From positions 112,284-176,283 of the forward strand of contig DAOUJD010000063.1 of NCBI GenBank assembly GCA_034423115.1: a stretch of 64,000 nucleotides of DNA. The letters run 5' to 3'. The notes beneath the pieces were generated by a model that was given only the letters and a program-made list of their open reading frames with translations, did not search any database and was not told the DNA's origin. The position numbers were made by a program, and so were the translations under genes. Source of the DNA: Bin87 sp034423115 (GTDB lineage: Bacteria > Chloroflexota > Dehalococcoidia > Lucifugimonadales > UBA3495). Below are positions 8,085-17,085 of this stretch, piece after piece (within the stretch, counting starts at the first letter, position 1; each line of letters starts with the position of its first letter).

Positions 8085-8918
8085 CTACATGGTGCGCCAG
8101 GTGTAGCCCTCGGTCATGGCGAGGAATTGGTCCAACAGAGACGTGTTGGCGATGATGAGGCCGGGCGAGAAGAGGGTCGCGTCCTGCAGGGTGGCTCGGT
8201 CGAGGACTTGGGCGCCGGCCTCTTTGGCGAGCAGGATGCCGGAGGCGATGTCCCAGGACGATAGGCTGTGGTGGGCGTAGAGGTCGATGCGACCGGCAGC
8301 GGTGTAGGCGATGCTCATGGCGCTGGAGCCCATCAGGCGGTACCCTGATATCTGGGGCCAGATGCCGGCGACCATTTCTATCAGGTGCTTGGCCTGATCA
8401 AATTCGTACCCGAGGTCGAAACCAAGAATGGCCTCGTCGATGTTCTGGCGATCCGATATGTGGATCGGTTGCCCGTCCAGATACGCTCCCATTCCCTGCT
8501 GAGCGGAGAAGAGTTCGTCGCGGACAGGGTCGTAGGTGACGCCGGCAACTACTTGATCGCCATTTGCGACGGCCACGACGATGCAGAAGTGGGGGATGCC
8601 CTCGGCGAAGTTCCGAGTGCCGTCGATGGGATCGACCACCCACGTGTAGGGCGAGGAGCCGGGAACTGGGTCGGACTCTTCCGACAGGATGCCGAAATCA
8701 GGGTATTCGTCGCGGACGTAGTCGAGGATCAACCGCTCGGACGCCAGGTCGGCGTCGGTGACCACGTTGGCGCGGCCCTTGAAGCTCACCTCCACATCGG
8801 TTCGGAAACGATTCAGCACGAGTTCGCCGGCGCGTCGCGCTGCGGTTTCGCACACTTCCAGCACCGATAGGCCGGAACGCGAAACTGGGAGATCGGAGTG
8901 TTCGGAGGTAGTGGTCAT
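8085..8918 (-). CDS. suhB: inositol monophosphatase family protein
   Basis: The protein has about 277 residues and the metal-binding motifs of the Mg-dependent, Li-sensitive phosphatase superfamily: ILSEES (Glu of motif A), WVVDPIDGTRNFAEGIP (motif with DPxDGT) and SSWDIASGILLAKEAGA (WDxAxG). These enzymes remove phosphate from inositol-1-phosphate or from related sugar or nucleotide phosphates. SuhB, the E. coli member, also affects RNA polymerase. The open frame begins at a TTG (8939), but the ATG at 8918, downstream of AGGAG, is preferred. Stands alone on the minus strand, divergent from the Nudix gene. Confidence 0.85.
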   Translation of the reverse strand: MTTTSEHSDLPVSRSGLSVLEVCETAARRAGELVLNRFRTDVEVSFKGRANVVTDADLASERLILDYVRDEYPDFGILSEESDPVPGSSPYTWVVDPIDGTRNFAEGIPHFCIVVAVANGDQVVAGVTYDPVRDELFSAQQGMGAYLDGQPIHISDRQNIDEAILGFDLGYEFDQAKHLIEMVAGIWPQISGYRLMGSSAMSIAYTAAGRIDLYAHHSLSSWDIASGILLAKEAGAQVLDRATLQDATLFSPGLIIANTSLLDQFLAMTEGYTWRTM

Positions 8919-9099
8919 CGAGGAATGGACTCCTGGCAAAGATGGCTAGGCGAGCGGGCGTATTGACGAAGGCGGGCGCAGTCTAGCACCGGGGTTGAGG
9001 CCGGACAAGGTGGCGATTCTGCGGCGAAGGGGCGCAATGGAACGTCGAAACCATCTACGCTAATCGGGCAGATGGGCATGTTTGGTGGTGCGGCTGCGC

Positions 9100-9105
9100 T
9101 ATACT
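9100..9105 (+). promoter_or_regulatory. -10 element directly before the Nudix gene start
   Basis: TATACT, in context GCGCTATACT, ends six bases before the GTG at 9112. A transcript from this box would begin at or within a base or two of the start codon, giving a leaderless mRNA. No good -35 is visible. Confidence 0.4.
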
Positions 9106-9111
9106 TTCGCT

Positions 9112-9546
9112 GTGAGTACGCAAGGGAACAGGCCGTTGGTGGGAGTAGGCGTCGTGTTTGTGCGGCAAGGGAAGGTGTTCCTGGCGAAACGTCGGGGAGC
9201 GCATGGTGAGGATACCTGGGGGTCGGTGGGGGGACACCTGGAGTTTGGTGAAACGCTGGAGGAGTGCGCGCGACGGGAGGCGATGGAGGAGTTGAGTGTG
9301 ACGGTGGGCGAGTTGCGGGTGCTTTGCCTCAGCAACATTCTGGCGTACGACCGGCATTACGTGGACGTGGAGTTTCTCGGGGACATAGACGATCAGGAAC
9401 CCGTGCCCACGGCATCCGACGGGTCGTTTGGGGAGTTTGGCTGGTATCCATTATCCGATCCACCCCAACCGTTGTTTGAGCCGATGAAACTGGCGATAGA
9501 CAGCCTGTTGTCCGGCCGATGGTATTACTCTTCCTTATTGGAATGA
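9112..9546 (+). CDS. Nudix hydrolase, possible MutT/NUDT15-type nucleotide pyrophosphatase
   Basis: The protein has about 144 residues. A complete Nudix box reads GGHLEFGETLEECARREAME followed by ELSV, matching Gx5Ex7REuxEExgu, preceded by WGSVGG. Substrates would be nucleoside diphosphates linked to another moiety, such as oxidised dNTPs, hydrolysed with Mg. The start region VSTQGNRPLVGVGVVFV resembles NUDT15/MutT-like sanitising enzymes. The frame is open further upstream to a TTG at 9082, but that extension overlaps the -10 box, so GTG 9112 is chosen. It is isolated between suhB (divergent) and gyrB. Confidence 0.85.
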   Translation: MSTQGNRPLVGVGVVFVRQGKVFLAKRRGAHGEDTWGSVGGHLEFGETLEECARREAMEELSVTVGELRVLCLSNILAYDRHYVDVEFLGDIDDQEPVPTASDGSFGEFGWYPLSDPPQPLFEPMKLAIDSLLSGRWYYSSLLE

Positions 9547-9622
9547 TTAACATAAATTTTCCGACCGGGTTCAAAAATTCGCATATTCTCGTACTCGCAA
9601 TGTGGTGATTTAACCCTGGTTA

Positions 9623-9631
9623 TGCTATAAT
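9623..9631 (+). promoter_or_regulatory. extended -10 promoter of gyrB
   Basis: TGCTATAAT is a perfect extended -10 (TGnTATAAT). With a start near 9638 the gyrB leader would be about 86 bases. There is no strong -35, which extended -10 promoters do not need. The AT-rich stretch from 9546 lies just upstream. Confidence 0.6.
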
Positions 9632-9723
9632 TAGTTCTACGCCGACGGTATCATGAATTGCGATAATTAACCGTACCGACGACGGACGCATTCCCACCAA
9701 GAGAACCGGCGGATCGGGGACAT

Positions 9724-11715
9724 ATGACTCAAGCGGCAACAATTCCGACGACAGAAGACTCATCTGAATATACTTCGGATAATATTCAAGTATTAAAGGG
9801 TCTGGAAGCGGTCAGGGTGAGGCCGGGAATGTATATCGGCAGCACAGGCGTTGACGGACTGCACCATCTGATCAAAGAACTTTTGGACAACGCGGTTGAC
9901 GAGGCATTGGCCGGCTATTGCGACCGCATTGACCTCCACCTCGCCGCCGATGGCGCGGTGAGTGTTTCGGACAACGGCAGGGGAATTCCAGTAGACGTCC
10001 ATCCGGATACGGGAGTGTCCGGACTGGAAACAGTGATGACCACCCTGCACGCGGGCGGGAAGTTCGACGGGGCGGCGTACAAGGTATCCGGCGGGCTGCA
10101 CGGAGTGGGCGCGTCGGTGGTGAACGCCCTGGCATCGAAACTACATGCCGAGGTGTGCCGCGGCGGCGTCCGATATACGCAGGAATACTCCCAAGGCATC
10201 CCGACCTCCGACCTGGTGCAGCACCAGCGGGTGCGGCGACAGGGCACGACAGTGACCTACTATGCCGACCCGGAAATTTTCCCAGAGATCACCTACGATT
10301 TCGGGCGTCTGGTGGCCCAGTTGCGCCAAACCGCGTATCTGAACAAGGGTCTGGAGATCCGCCTGATCAGCGAGTTTCACGAGGAAGAACGTAACGGCGA
10401 CATAGAGCGGTCCTTCTTCTTCGACTCCGGTGTGGCGAGCATGGTGCGCAACATCAACCGGAAGCGCAACGTGGTGATGCCGGACCCGTTCTACTACCAG
10501 AAGAACGCGGAGGATGCGGACGTTGAGGTTGCGTTCCAATACCATCACACGGACGGGCACGACAACCTGGCGGCGGATGAGCGCACCTTCGCAAACTGTA
10601 TCCTGACGCCGGAGGGTGGAACGCACTTGGCCGGTTTTCGCTCCGGGCTGACGCGTGTGCTGAATGACTACGCCCGCAAGCAGAACTTCTTCAAGGATGC
10701 GAAGGACTCATTCAGCGGCGAGGATACCCGAGGCGGGTTGGTAGCGGTGGTCAGCGTGAAGTTGGGCGACCCGCAATTTGAAGGTCAAACGAAGAACAAA
10801 CTGAGCAACCCTGAAGTCCGGAGCCGGGTGGAAGCCGCGACGTCGGAAGGGTTGACCCGCTTTTTGGAGGAGAATCCCACCGCCGCCAAGGGATTGCTGG
10901 AGAAGGTACAGACCAACCACGCAGCACGGGAGGCGGCGCGCAGGGCGCGGGATCTGGTGCTGCGCAAGAACGCCTTGGACGGAACGTCTTTGCCCGGGAA
11001 ACTGGCAGACTGTTCTGAGCGCGATCCGGCGAAGTCTGAACTGTACATCGTAGAAGGTGAATCGGCCGGCGGGTCCGCCAAGATGGGCAGGGACCGTCAA
11101 TTCCAGGCCATCCTTCCGCTGAAGGGCAAGATACTGAACGTGGAGCGGTTCCTGGACAAGGTGGAGCGGATCCTCAGCCACGAGGAAATCAGGGCGTTGA
11201 TTTCAGCCGTGGGCACCGGTGAGGGCGAGGCGTTTGACATCGCCAAACTGCGCTACCACCGCATCATCATCATGACGGATGCTGACGTGGACGGTTCGCA
11301 TATCCGCACGTTGATCCTAACGTACTTCTACCGACGGATGCGTGAGCTGATCGAAGGCGGCTATCTGTACATCGCTCAACCGCCGCTGTATCGAGTTCAA
11401 AGGGCGCGCAGCATAGCGTACGCTTATTCCGAAGAGGAAAAGGAAGCCCTGATCAAGAAGATGTCCACCGCCCGTTCTGAGCCGTCGGTCCAGCGTTACA
11501 AGGGCCTGGGCGAAATGAATGCCGACCAGTTGTGGGAAACCACTATGGATCCGGCAGCGCGAAAAATGCTGAGGGTCACGATAAACGATCTGGACGACGT
11601 GGACGGCATCTCCGACACCGACGGGGTGTTCGCGATGCTGATGGGCGAGCAGGTCGCGCCGCGCAAGAGCTTCATCCAGAGCCACGCCACCGAAGTGCAG
11701 AATCTGGACGTGTGA
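9724..11715 (+). CDS. gyrB: DNA gyrase subunit B
   Basis: The protein has 663 residues. GHKL ATPase motifs are ELLDNAVDEALAG, VSDNGRGIPV and GGLHGVGASVVNALA. The TOPRIM domain is shown by EGESAGGSAKMGRDR, ILPLKGKILNVE and TDADVDGSHIRTL. The C-terminus has the QRYKGLGEMN signature. Length fits gyrase B without the insertion found in enterobacterial GyrB. With GyrA (not in this window) it introduces negative supercoils using ATP. ParE was considered; the QRYKGLGEMNADQLWETTMDP ending fits GyrB. The stop TGA overlaps the ATG of hpt (TGATG), so hpt is translationally coupled. Confidence 0.95.
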   Translation: MTQAATIPTTEDSSEYTSDNIQVLKGLEAVRVRPGMYIGSTGVDGLHHLIKELLDNAVDEALAGYCDRIDLHLAADGAVSVSDNGRGIPVDVHPDTGVSGLETVMTTLHAGGKFDGAAYKVSGGLHGVGASVVNALASKLHAEVCRGGVRYTQEYSQGIPTSDLVQHQRVRRQGTTVTYYADPEIFPEITYDFGRLVAQLRQTAYLNKGLEIRLISEFHEEERNGDIERSFFFDSGVASMVRNINRKRNVVMPDPFYYQKNAEDADVEVAFQYHHTDGHDNLAADERTFANCILTPEGGTHLAGFRSGLTRVLNDYARKQNFFKDAKDSFSGEDTRGGLVAVVSVKLGDPQFEGQTKNKLSNPEVRSRVEAATSEGLTRFLEENPTAAKGLLEKVQTNHAAREAARRARDLVLRKNALDGTSLPGKLADCSERDPAKSELYIVEGESAGGSAKMGRDRQFQAILPLKGKILNVERFLDKVERILSHEEIRALISAVGTGEGEAFDIAKLRYHRIIIMTDADVDGSHIRTLILTYFYRRMRELIEGGYLYIAQPPLYRVQRARSIAYAYSEEEKEALIKKMSTARSEPSVQRYKGLGEMNADQLWETTMDPAARKMLRVTINDLDDVDGISDTDGVFAMLMGEQVAPRKSFIQSHATEVQNLDV

Positions 11716-12248
11716 TGCCTCCCGACGGGTTGGCCCTGCTGATCTCAGAAGAGGAGCTGAGATCGGTCGTCAGCAAACTTGCCCGGGAGATTGACCGGGA
11801 CTACGCCAGCACCGGATTGGTGCTGGTGTGCGTACTTAAGGGCGCGACGATATTCACCTCGGACCTGCTGCGCCAGTTGCAGGCGAACGTGCATCGGCTG
11901 GAATTCCTGCGTGCGAGCAGCTACGGCAGCGGGACGGAGTCGTCGGGCTTGGTGCGGGTGGAGGCTTCGATACCCGCAGGGGTGATTGCGGGGCGGCACG
12001 TGCTGATCGTCGACGATATTGCCGACACGGGTCATACGTGCGTGGCAGTAACGAATTTCCTGAGCGCTATGGGGCCGGCGTCCTTGCGTTATTGCACGCT
12101 GTTGGACAAGCCGGAGCGCAGGGAGGCAGACGTCCAGTACGACTACGTGGGGTTCACCATCCCCAACCATTTCGTGGTGGGGTATGGAATGGACCTGGAC
12201 GAGCGTTACCGCGGCCTGCCGGCGATTTACTATTTCCCCAATCCCTGA
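11715..12248 (+). CDS. hpt: hypoxanthine phosphoribosyltransferase
   Basis: The protein has 177 residues. The PRPP-binding motif VLIVDDIADTGHT is preceded by LVCVLKGATIFTSDLL and followed by PDYVGF-like DYVGFTIPNHFVVGYGMDLDE, the usual C-terminal purine-binding segment. It salvages hypoxanthine or guanine to IMP or GMP. The frame is open far upstream inside gyrB, but the ATG at 11715, which shares one base with the gyrB stop, is the evident start. Followed by a possible terminator and the convergent lipoprotein gene. Confidence 0.92.
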   Translation: MPPDGLALLISEEELRSVVSKLAREIDRDYASTGLVLVCVLKGATIFTSDLLRQLQANVHRLEFLRASSYGSGTESSGLVRVEASIPAGVIAGRHVLIVDDIADTGHTCVAVTNFLSAMGPASLRYCTLLDKPERREADVQYDYVGFTIPNHFVVGYGMDLDERYRGLPAIYYFPNP

Positions 12249-12262
12249 TTTTTTTGATTGGG
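12237..12262. terminator. possible terminator between convergent hpt and lipoprotein genes
   Basis: CCCAATC and GATTGGG form a 7-base-pair stem around a loop containing seven T residues. It spans the end of hpt, 14 bases before the stop of the convergent lipoprotein gene. The loop is large and there is no T-tract after the stem, so it is a weak candidate. Confidence 0.3.
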
Positions 12263-12275
12263 TTTGGCCAGGAAG

Positions 12276-13490
12276 CTAATTTTGCAGGCCCCGGCAGTGC
12301 TCCAAGACCCGGTCCAACTCGGTGACTTCCCATTTGGCAAACATGGCGATTGGCTGTTCGGGCTCTGCGATGGTCGCTGAGATCACCCGTTGGCTATCCG
12401 CTTCCGACCGGGACGGGCCGATAGTCCGATAGCCTTGGCTGATGGACCCTATGGCGCCGGCGCCCATGAGCGTCAGCTGATTGGGCAGAACGCGCCAGTC
12501 GCTTCTGAGGGTTGCGCGGACTGAAGGACGGTACCATTCCTCTCTCAGGAAACGAGGGATCTCCACGGCGAAGTCGAGTTGGATGAGGGCAGAGCCGCGA
12601 TTCGCGGACAGGATAATTTCTTCTTCTTGGTCGGCGTTCGCATTGTCCTCGGGCTCTTGGGGTTCATCGAGTTCGATTAGATTTTCCGGCCTAGTGAGTT
12701 CGCTCAGGTCGTAATCCCGCTGGATTTGACGCCAAAGCTCCCGGAAACGCCCGCTGTCCCGAGGATCCAGTCGCACACCGGTCACGAACTCATGCAGGCG
12801 TCGGGCGTAATCGGCCAGGAGCGTGTCGGCGTCCACCTGCCGGTAAATGTCAAAGGGGTCGCTGGAGTACGGGGACAGGCTGGTATCCAGCACGCCGACC
12901 ACGGGGTGGCGCCAGTCGATGTACATGGACCGGTAGCCGCGATCGTCGCACAGGAACGTGAGCACCGGAGCGTCAGGCAGGGGTTCATGCATTGTGGCGT
13001 CGTTCCGGAAGATGGAGACTTCGCGGCCAGCGTGGAAATCGTGGTCCAACTGCCAATTGCCGAAACGAGACTTCGTTGGCAATGGAGTGGGTGTTGGATC
13101 CGGGACCGGGGTAGGAGACGGAGTAGGCGTGGCAGTAGGCTGTGGGGTCGGCGACGCGACGGGGGTGACTGGAACTTCGCGGGTTATTTCGATCTCTCTA
13201 ACCACCTCCCGAGTGACGGGTACCTCGACGGTTTTGACGACCTCGACGGTGACCGGGATTTCTCTGGTTATTGGTACTTGGCGCGTTACTTCGACGGTTT
13301 CGGTGCGCACCACGGTTACGGGGACTTCTCTCGTGACCGGAATTTCCCGGGTGATTTCGACCTGGCGCACTGCAGGTTGCGCGGCGCAAGCGGCGAAACC
13401 GAGTAGCGACAATGCCGACACCAGGATTAGTACAGGTGCCGATGCAAGTCTGGCTCGGCGTGGGTCAATCAGTCGCCGTGGGTTCGACAT
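12276..13490 (-). CDS. secreted lipoprotein with VTREVPVT repeat linker
   Basis: The protein has about 404 residues. A signal sequence (LASAPVLILVSALSLLGFAA) ends at a cysteine (AACAAQ), so it is probably a lipoprotein, although the lipobox is imperfect. A roughly 80-residue linker follows, made of repeated (I/V)(T/P)REVPVT-type units. Next comes a Pro/Thr-rich spacer (TPTPSPTPVPDPTPTPLPT), then an approximately 250-residue exported domain with no recognised fold. This layered layout is typical of Chloroflexota surface lipoproteins. The ATG at 13490 is preceded by AGGA and is preferred over the upstream start at 13547. The next gene upstream is another Pro/Thr-linker lipoprotein. Confidence 0.65.
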   Translation of the reverse strand: MSNPRRLIDPRRARLASAPVLILVSALSLLGFAACAAQPAVRQVEITREIPVTREVPVTVVRTETVEVTRQVPITREIPVTVEVVKTVEVPVTREVVREIEITREVPVTPVASPTPQPTATPTPSPTPVPDPTPTPLPTKSRFGNWQLDHDFHAGREVSIFRNDATMHEPLPDAPVLTFLCDDRGYRSMYIDWRHPVVGVLDTSLSPYSSDPFDIYRQVDADTLLADYARRLHEFVTGVRLDPRDSGRFRELWRQIQRDYDLSELTRPENLIELDEPQEPEDNANADQEEEIILSANRGSALIQLDFAVEIPRFLREEWYRPSVRATLRSDWRVLPNQLTLMGAGAIGSISQGYRTIGPSRSEADSQRVISATIAEPEQPIAMFAKWEVTELDRVLEHCRGLQN

Positions 13491-13703
13491 GGCGATTCCT
13501 GAAAACATTGTGACAAAGCAATCGTACCGGAGGTGTCCGCATTGCACGGTGGCAACGTGCAGGAATCTACGGTTTTGGGTCCAGGTTGGATGGCGTGAAT
13601 GGGCCCTATGTAGATCAGGGTTGGGTTACCCGATGTTTCGAGTAGTCCATGAACTGGCTGTTGCCGCGTCAGTCCGGGGCTTGAGACTGGAACGTAGACG
13701 ACT

Positions 13704-14843
13704 TCACCGCTCGGAGAACCGGTTGTTGGAGGGAGTTTCTTGCAGGCAGGTTTGCAAGTATCGAAGGGCGGAGTTCCTGGCGGCGATCATCTCGTCAGAA
13801 TCGGTCGTTGTCGCGACCTGTGGGATTCGTTTCGCGTAGTCCGGCCAACATCCATCGCTGGGTTTCCTGAGGTTGACGGCGAGCAGGTGACCGATCATGG
13901 TCATCTGGAGGCTCACCGCGGTGTACCGATCATCGGGCGGCAGTTGCTTCAACTGCGGCTCGCTGACGTCGAGGAACGCGAAGTAGTTGCGCATTGCATC
14001 ACGGGCGCACCCTGACACGACGACCATGGCGGAAGCCCACGCCGATTCGAGATGGGGTGGATCAACGGCCGCGATAGCCTCGGGCAGGTGGGAATAAAAT
14101 CGAGTGTGACAGTCATCTGCGAACGGGAAAGTTCCATCGTCGGCGTCCTGCCAGGTGCGATCGAACCATATGGTGATGCGTTGAGTGCGGACAGTCGGAG
14201 AATTGTCGAAAAACTGGAGGCCGCTGATCGATTGGAGTTGATCCTCGACACAGGGAGAGAGTTGGACGTTGAGGAGCTCCACGTATTGGAGGAACTCAAG
14301 AGGAGGCAAATTGTTCTCGCCACCCAGCCTGATCACTTCTGATTCGAGCGCAGAGTAGCAAGGATTTTCTGAGTGCCACATTTCGAGCATCTGAGTGGTG
14401 TAGTTCGGGTCGGGCGTGCGTCCCCAACCGCCGACGAACGAACGGTTGGTCATGAACATCCCCCAAAGGAAATCGGCGTCGACCTGGCGAGGCTGTAGCA
14501 TTCGCTCGGTCAAATCCTGAGTTTGTTCAGCGGTGCGGGTTACTACGGCTTCCGAAACGCCCGGGGGATTCGAAACTGCCGTTGGGACGGGGCTGGGTGG
14601 AGGCTCCGAAGTTGCAGCCGACGAGGGCGACGGGGTACGTGAAATTGTTTCGGTGGGAGTCGCACCCGGTGGAGTTGGCGTCGGCGTAGCCGGAGGCGGC
14701 GAGGTCAGAGGCGGAACGGTTGGAATCGCCGGTGTGGCGCTATTGCAAGCCAAGCCGGCGATTCCAAGTATGCAGGCAATCGTTACGAGTCGTGCGATTC
14801 CGATGTGTAGAGCGCGATGGATTCGCGATGACCGGGCCGGCAT
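13704..14843 (-). CDS. secreted lipoprotein with Pro/Thr spacer, unknown function
   Basis: The protein has 379 residues. A hydrophobic leader (LVTIACILGIAGLACNSA) with a cysteine at its end fits a lipoprotein signal. An approximately 60-residue spacer rich in Pro, Thr and Ser follows, then a mostly alpha-helical-looking domain with scattered Cys and Trp. No family is recognised. The ATG at 14843 overlaps the TGA of the gamma-glutamyltransferase gene (TGATG), so the two are translationally coupled. Whether they share a function is unclear, because the transferase lacks an export signal. Confidence 0.6.
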   Translation of the reverse strand: MPARSSRIHRALHIGIARLVTIACILGIAGLACNSATPAIPTVPPLTSPPPATPTPTPPGATPTETISRTPSPSSAATSEPPPSPVPTAVSNPPGVSEAVVTRTAEQTQDLTERMLQPRQVDADFLWGMFMTNRSFVGGWGRTPDPNYTTQMLEMWHSENPCYSALESEVIRLGGENNLPPLEFLQYVELLNVQLSPCVEDQLQSISGLQFFDNSPTVRTQRITIWFDRTWQDADDGTFPFADDCHTRFYSHLPEAIAAVDPPHLESAWASAMVVVSGCARDAMRNYFAFLDVSEPQLKQLPPDDRYTAVSLQMTMIGHLLAVNLRKPSDGCWPDYAKRIPQVATTTDSDEMIAARNSALRYLQTCLQETPSNNRFSER

Positions 14844-16480
14844 CAAAAGGCCACGGCCTGGCCGTCGCCGCGGGGATCGGACGCGCCGGTGAGGACGCCA
14901 CGGCGGCCGTCGCGCAGAATCAACTGGACGCAGCCGTGGTATGAGCCCAAGGGGTTCTGGACGACGTTGTGCCCCATGCGCTCCAAGTCGCGGATGGTGT
15001 CGTCGGGCATGCCCATTTCGACGCGGAGTTCGCCGGCGCGGTTGAGGGTGGCCGGATCGGTGCCCGGGAAGCTGAACCAGCGGGGCGATTCGACCGTGTC
15101 CTGGGGTTGGAGCCCACCATCGATGAGCTTAGTGAGCATCTGGATACCGACCTGGGGTTGAAGGTCTCCGCCGGGGGTGCCGCCCACGATGGATACCTCG
15201 CCGTTGACGGTGGTGAGGTAGCAGTTGAGGGTGTGCATGGTGCGCTTGCCCGGGGAGATGACGTTGGGATGGTCGGCTTCGAGGCTGAAGCCCCGGCCGG
15301 CGCGATTGTTGAACAGCACGCCGGTTCCCGGGGCGACGACGCCGGAACCGAAGCCGTTGGACAGGCTGTGAATCCAACTGACCGCGTTACCCGCGCCGTC
15401 GGCGACGCAGAAGTAGGTGGTGTCGCCGAGGCCGTTGGTGGGAACGAGGGGGCGAACCTCGGTGCCGGCCTGGAACGGGTGAATCTGGTCGCGGCGCATA
15501 TCGGCGTACTCGGTGGAGAGCAGGCCGTCCAAAGGCCATTCGACGAAGTTGGGGTCGCCGGCAAGCCTGTTCCGGTCGGAGTAGGCGATCTTCTTGGCCT
15601 CGACAAGCAGGTGGATGGCGTCCGCGGAGTTGGGCGTCATGGACGTGAGGTCGTGGCCGGCGACGATGTTGAGCATTTCCAGTAGCAGGAAACCCTGGGA
15701 CGGCGGCCGGGTCTGGTAGACCATATGCTGACGATATGTGGTGCTGATTGGTTCGCAGACGTCGGCGTAGTGACCGGCGAAGTCGGCCTCGGTGAACAAG
15801 CGGCCATCGGCGGTGGCTTGGTTGAGGCCGGCGACCAGTTGGGTGGTTAGGTCGCTGCGATAGTAAGCGTCGGCGCCGCCATCGGCGACGCGACGGATGG
15901 TGTTGGCAAGGTCGGCATTGACCAGGATTTCGCCCTCCCGTGGCGGCCTGCCGTTGCGCAGGTAGATGTCTGCGGTGGTGGTGTGCCGGGCGAGGAGTTC
16001 GGCGCTGCCGGCGAAGGAGCGGGCGATACCGGACGGGACCGGGAATCCCTGCTCGGCGTAACGAATCGCCGTGGCAACGAGGTCGGGCATGGGGATGGTG
16101 CAGAAATTGCGGTGCATGGCTTCCCACGCGGCGGCCTCACCGGGCACGGAGACGGAGTGAGGGCCGGTGATGGGCATGAGCGCCAGGCCCTGGTTGCGGT
16201 AGTAATCGGCCTCGGCGCCGGACCCGGCGATTCCGCTGCTGTTGATGTTGGTGACCTTGCCGGTGGCGGCTTCGTAGGCGAGGATGAACGAGTCGCCGCC
16301 CAATCCGCACTTGGGCACGATGGTGACGGTTTCCACGGCGGCGACGGTAAGGGCGGCGTCGAACGCGGTTCCGCCGTCCTGCAGGACGCGGAGGCCAGCG
16401 GCAGCGGCTAGCGGAGAATCGGAGCAGACCATGCCATTCTGACCGTGGACGGCGCTGCGGGTTAGGGTGGTGATGGACAT
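14843..16480 (-). CDS. ggt: gamma-glutamyltransferase family protein
   Basis: The protein has 545 residues and is an Ntn-hydrolase. The autoprocessing/catalytic threonine lies in GLGDTTYFCVADGAGNAVSW. Downstream the family motifs GSGVVAPGTGVLFNNR, NVISPGKRTMHT and GGTPGGDLQPQ are present. Members cleave gamma-glutamyl bonds or related amides. No signal peptide is visible at the N-terminus (MSITTLTRSAVHGQNGMV), unlike classical periplasmic Ggt, so it is probably cytoplasmic and may have a different substrate. ATG start at 16480. The stop overlaps the next lipoprotein gene. Confidence 0.88.
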   Translation of the reverse strand: MSITTLTRSAVHGQNGMVCSDSPLAAAAGLRVLQDGGTAFDAALTVAAVETVTIVPKCGLGGDSFILAYEAATGKVTNINSSGIAGSGAEADYYRNQGLALMPITGPHSVSVPGEAAAWEAMHRNFCTIPMPDLVATAIRYAEQGFPVPSGIARSFAGSAELLARHTTTADIYLRNGRPPREGEILVNADLANTIRRVADGGADAYYRSDLTTQLVAGLNQATADGRLFTEADFAGHYADVCEPISTTYRQHMVYQTRPPSQGFLLLEMLNIVAGHDLTSMTPNSADAIHLLVEAKKIAYSDRNRLAGDPNFVEWPLDGLLSTEYADMRRDQIHPFQAGTEVRPLVPTNGLGDTTYFCVADGAGNAVSWIHSLSNGFGSGVVAPGTGVLFNNRAGRGFSLEADHPNVISPGKRTMHTLNCYLTTVNGEVSIVGGTPGGDLQPQVGIQMLTKLIDGGLQPQDTVESPRWFSFPGTDPATLNRAGELRVEMGMPDDTIRDLERMGHNVVQNPLGSYHGCVQLILRDGRRGVLTGASDPRGDGQAVAF

Positions 16481-16569
16481 GGTGGCTGCCTCCGTCGGCG
16501 TCAGGTATGTAGTGTGGGTGTTGTCGCGTCAATAATCTTATAGGGTCGACAAACTGGCAAGCATGTGCG

Positions 16570-17085
16570 TTACAGCGATGGCGCGCTGCCACACCGGACC
16601 ACGCCGTCCTTACCGTCCACTTCGTCCGTGAGAGTCTGCACGGTTTTGCCGCCCGGCGGGACCCCCGTGCCGCTGGCGATTTCGGCGAGGGGGATTAGTG
16701 CGAAGGCGCGCTCGTGCATGCGGATGTGGGGTATCTGCAGGTCGGGGTCGGGGATGCTGATCACCTCATCGCCGTAGAGCAGGATGTCGACGTCGATCAG
16801 GCGCGGACCCCAACGGTACGACTCGGTGCGGCCGATTTGGGCTTCGACGCCTTTGCAGAGTGCCAGTAGGTCCACGGGGGACAACGTAGTTTCAAACCCA
16901 GCGACGAGGTTGAGGAAGTTAGGTTGGTCGGCCACGGCCCAGGGCTCGGTCTCGTAAATCGAGGAGCAGGATACCATTCGCATACCGTCGTGGGCGTCCA
17001 ACAGAGTCAACGCTCCAGTCAACGCGGCGAGGCGGTCGCCGAGATTCCCGCCCAGGCAGAGGTAGGTTATTGCCGGTTGGGCCAT
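16570..17085 (-). CDS. folK: 6-hydroxymethyl-7,8-dihydropterin pyrophosphokinase
   Basis: The protein has 171 residues. HPPK motifs are YLCLGGNLGDRLAAL, SSIYETEPWA, FLNLVAGFET and the signature RWGPRLIDVDILLYG, then IPHIRMHERAFALIPLAEI. It transfers pyrophosphate from ATP to 6-hydroxymethyl-dihydropterin, the substrate of FolP. The start is taken as the ATG at 17085; a TTG at 17100 is in frame. It overlaps the end of folP by 19 bases, so folP-folK is an operon. Confidence 0.92.
   Translation of the reverse strand: MAQPAITYLCLGGNLGDRLAALTGALTLLDAHDGMRMVSCSSIYETEPWAVADQPNFLNLVAGFETTLSPVDLLALCKGVEAQIGRTESYRWGPRLIDVDILLYGDEVISIPDPDLQIPHIRMHERAFALIPLAEIASGTGVPPGGKTVQTLTDEVDGKDGVVRCGSAPSL

Noticed and set aside
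12990..13410. Tandem DNA repeats that could suggest CRISPR or satellite DNA
   Set aside because: The repetition is at protein level (VTREVPVT units) with codon variation, inside a lipoprotein gene. There are no spacers of fixed length. No CRISPR array was seen anywhere in the window.
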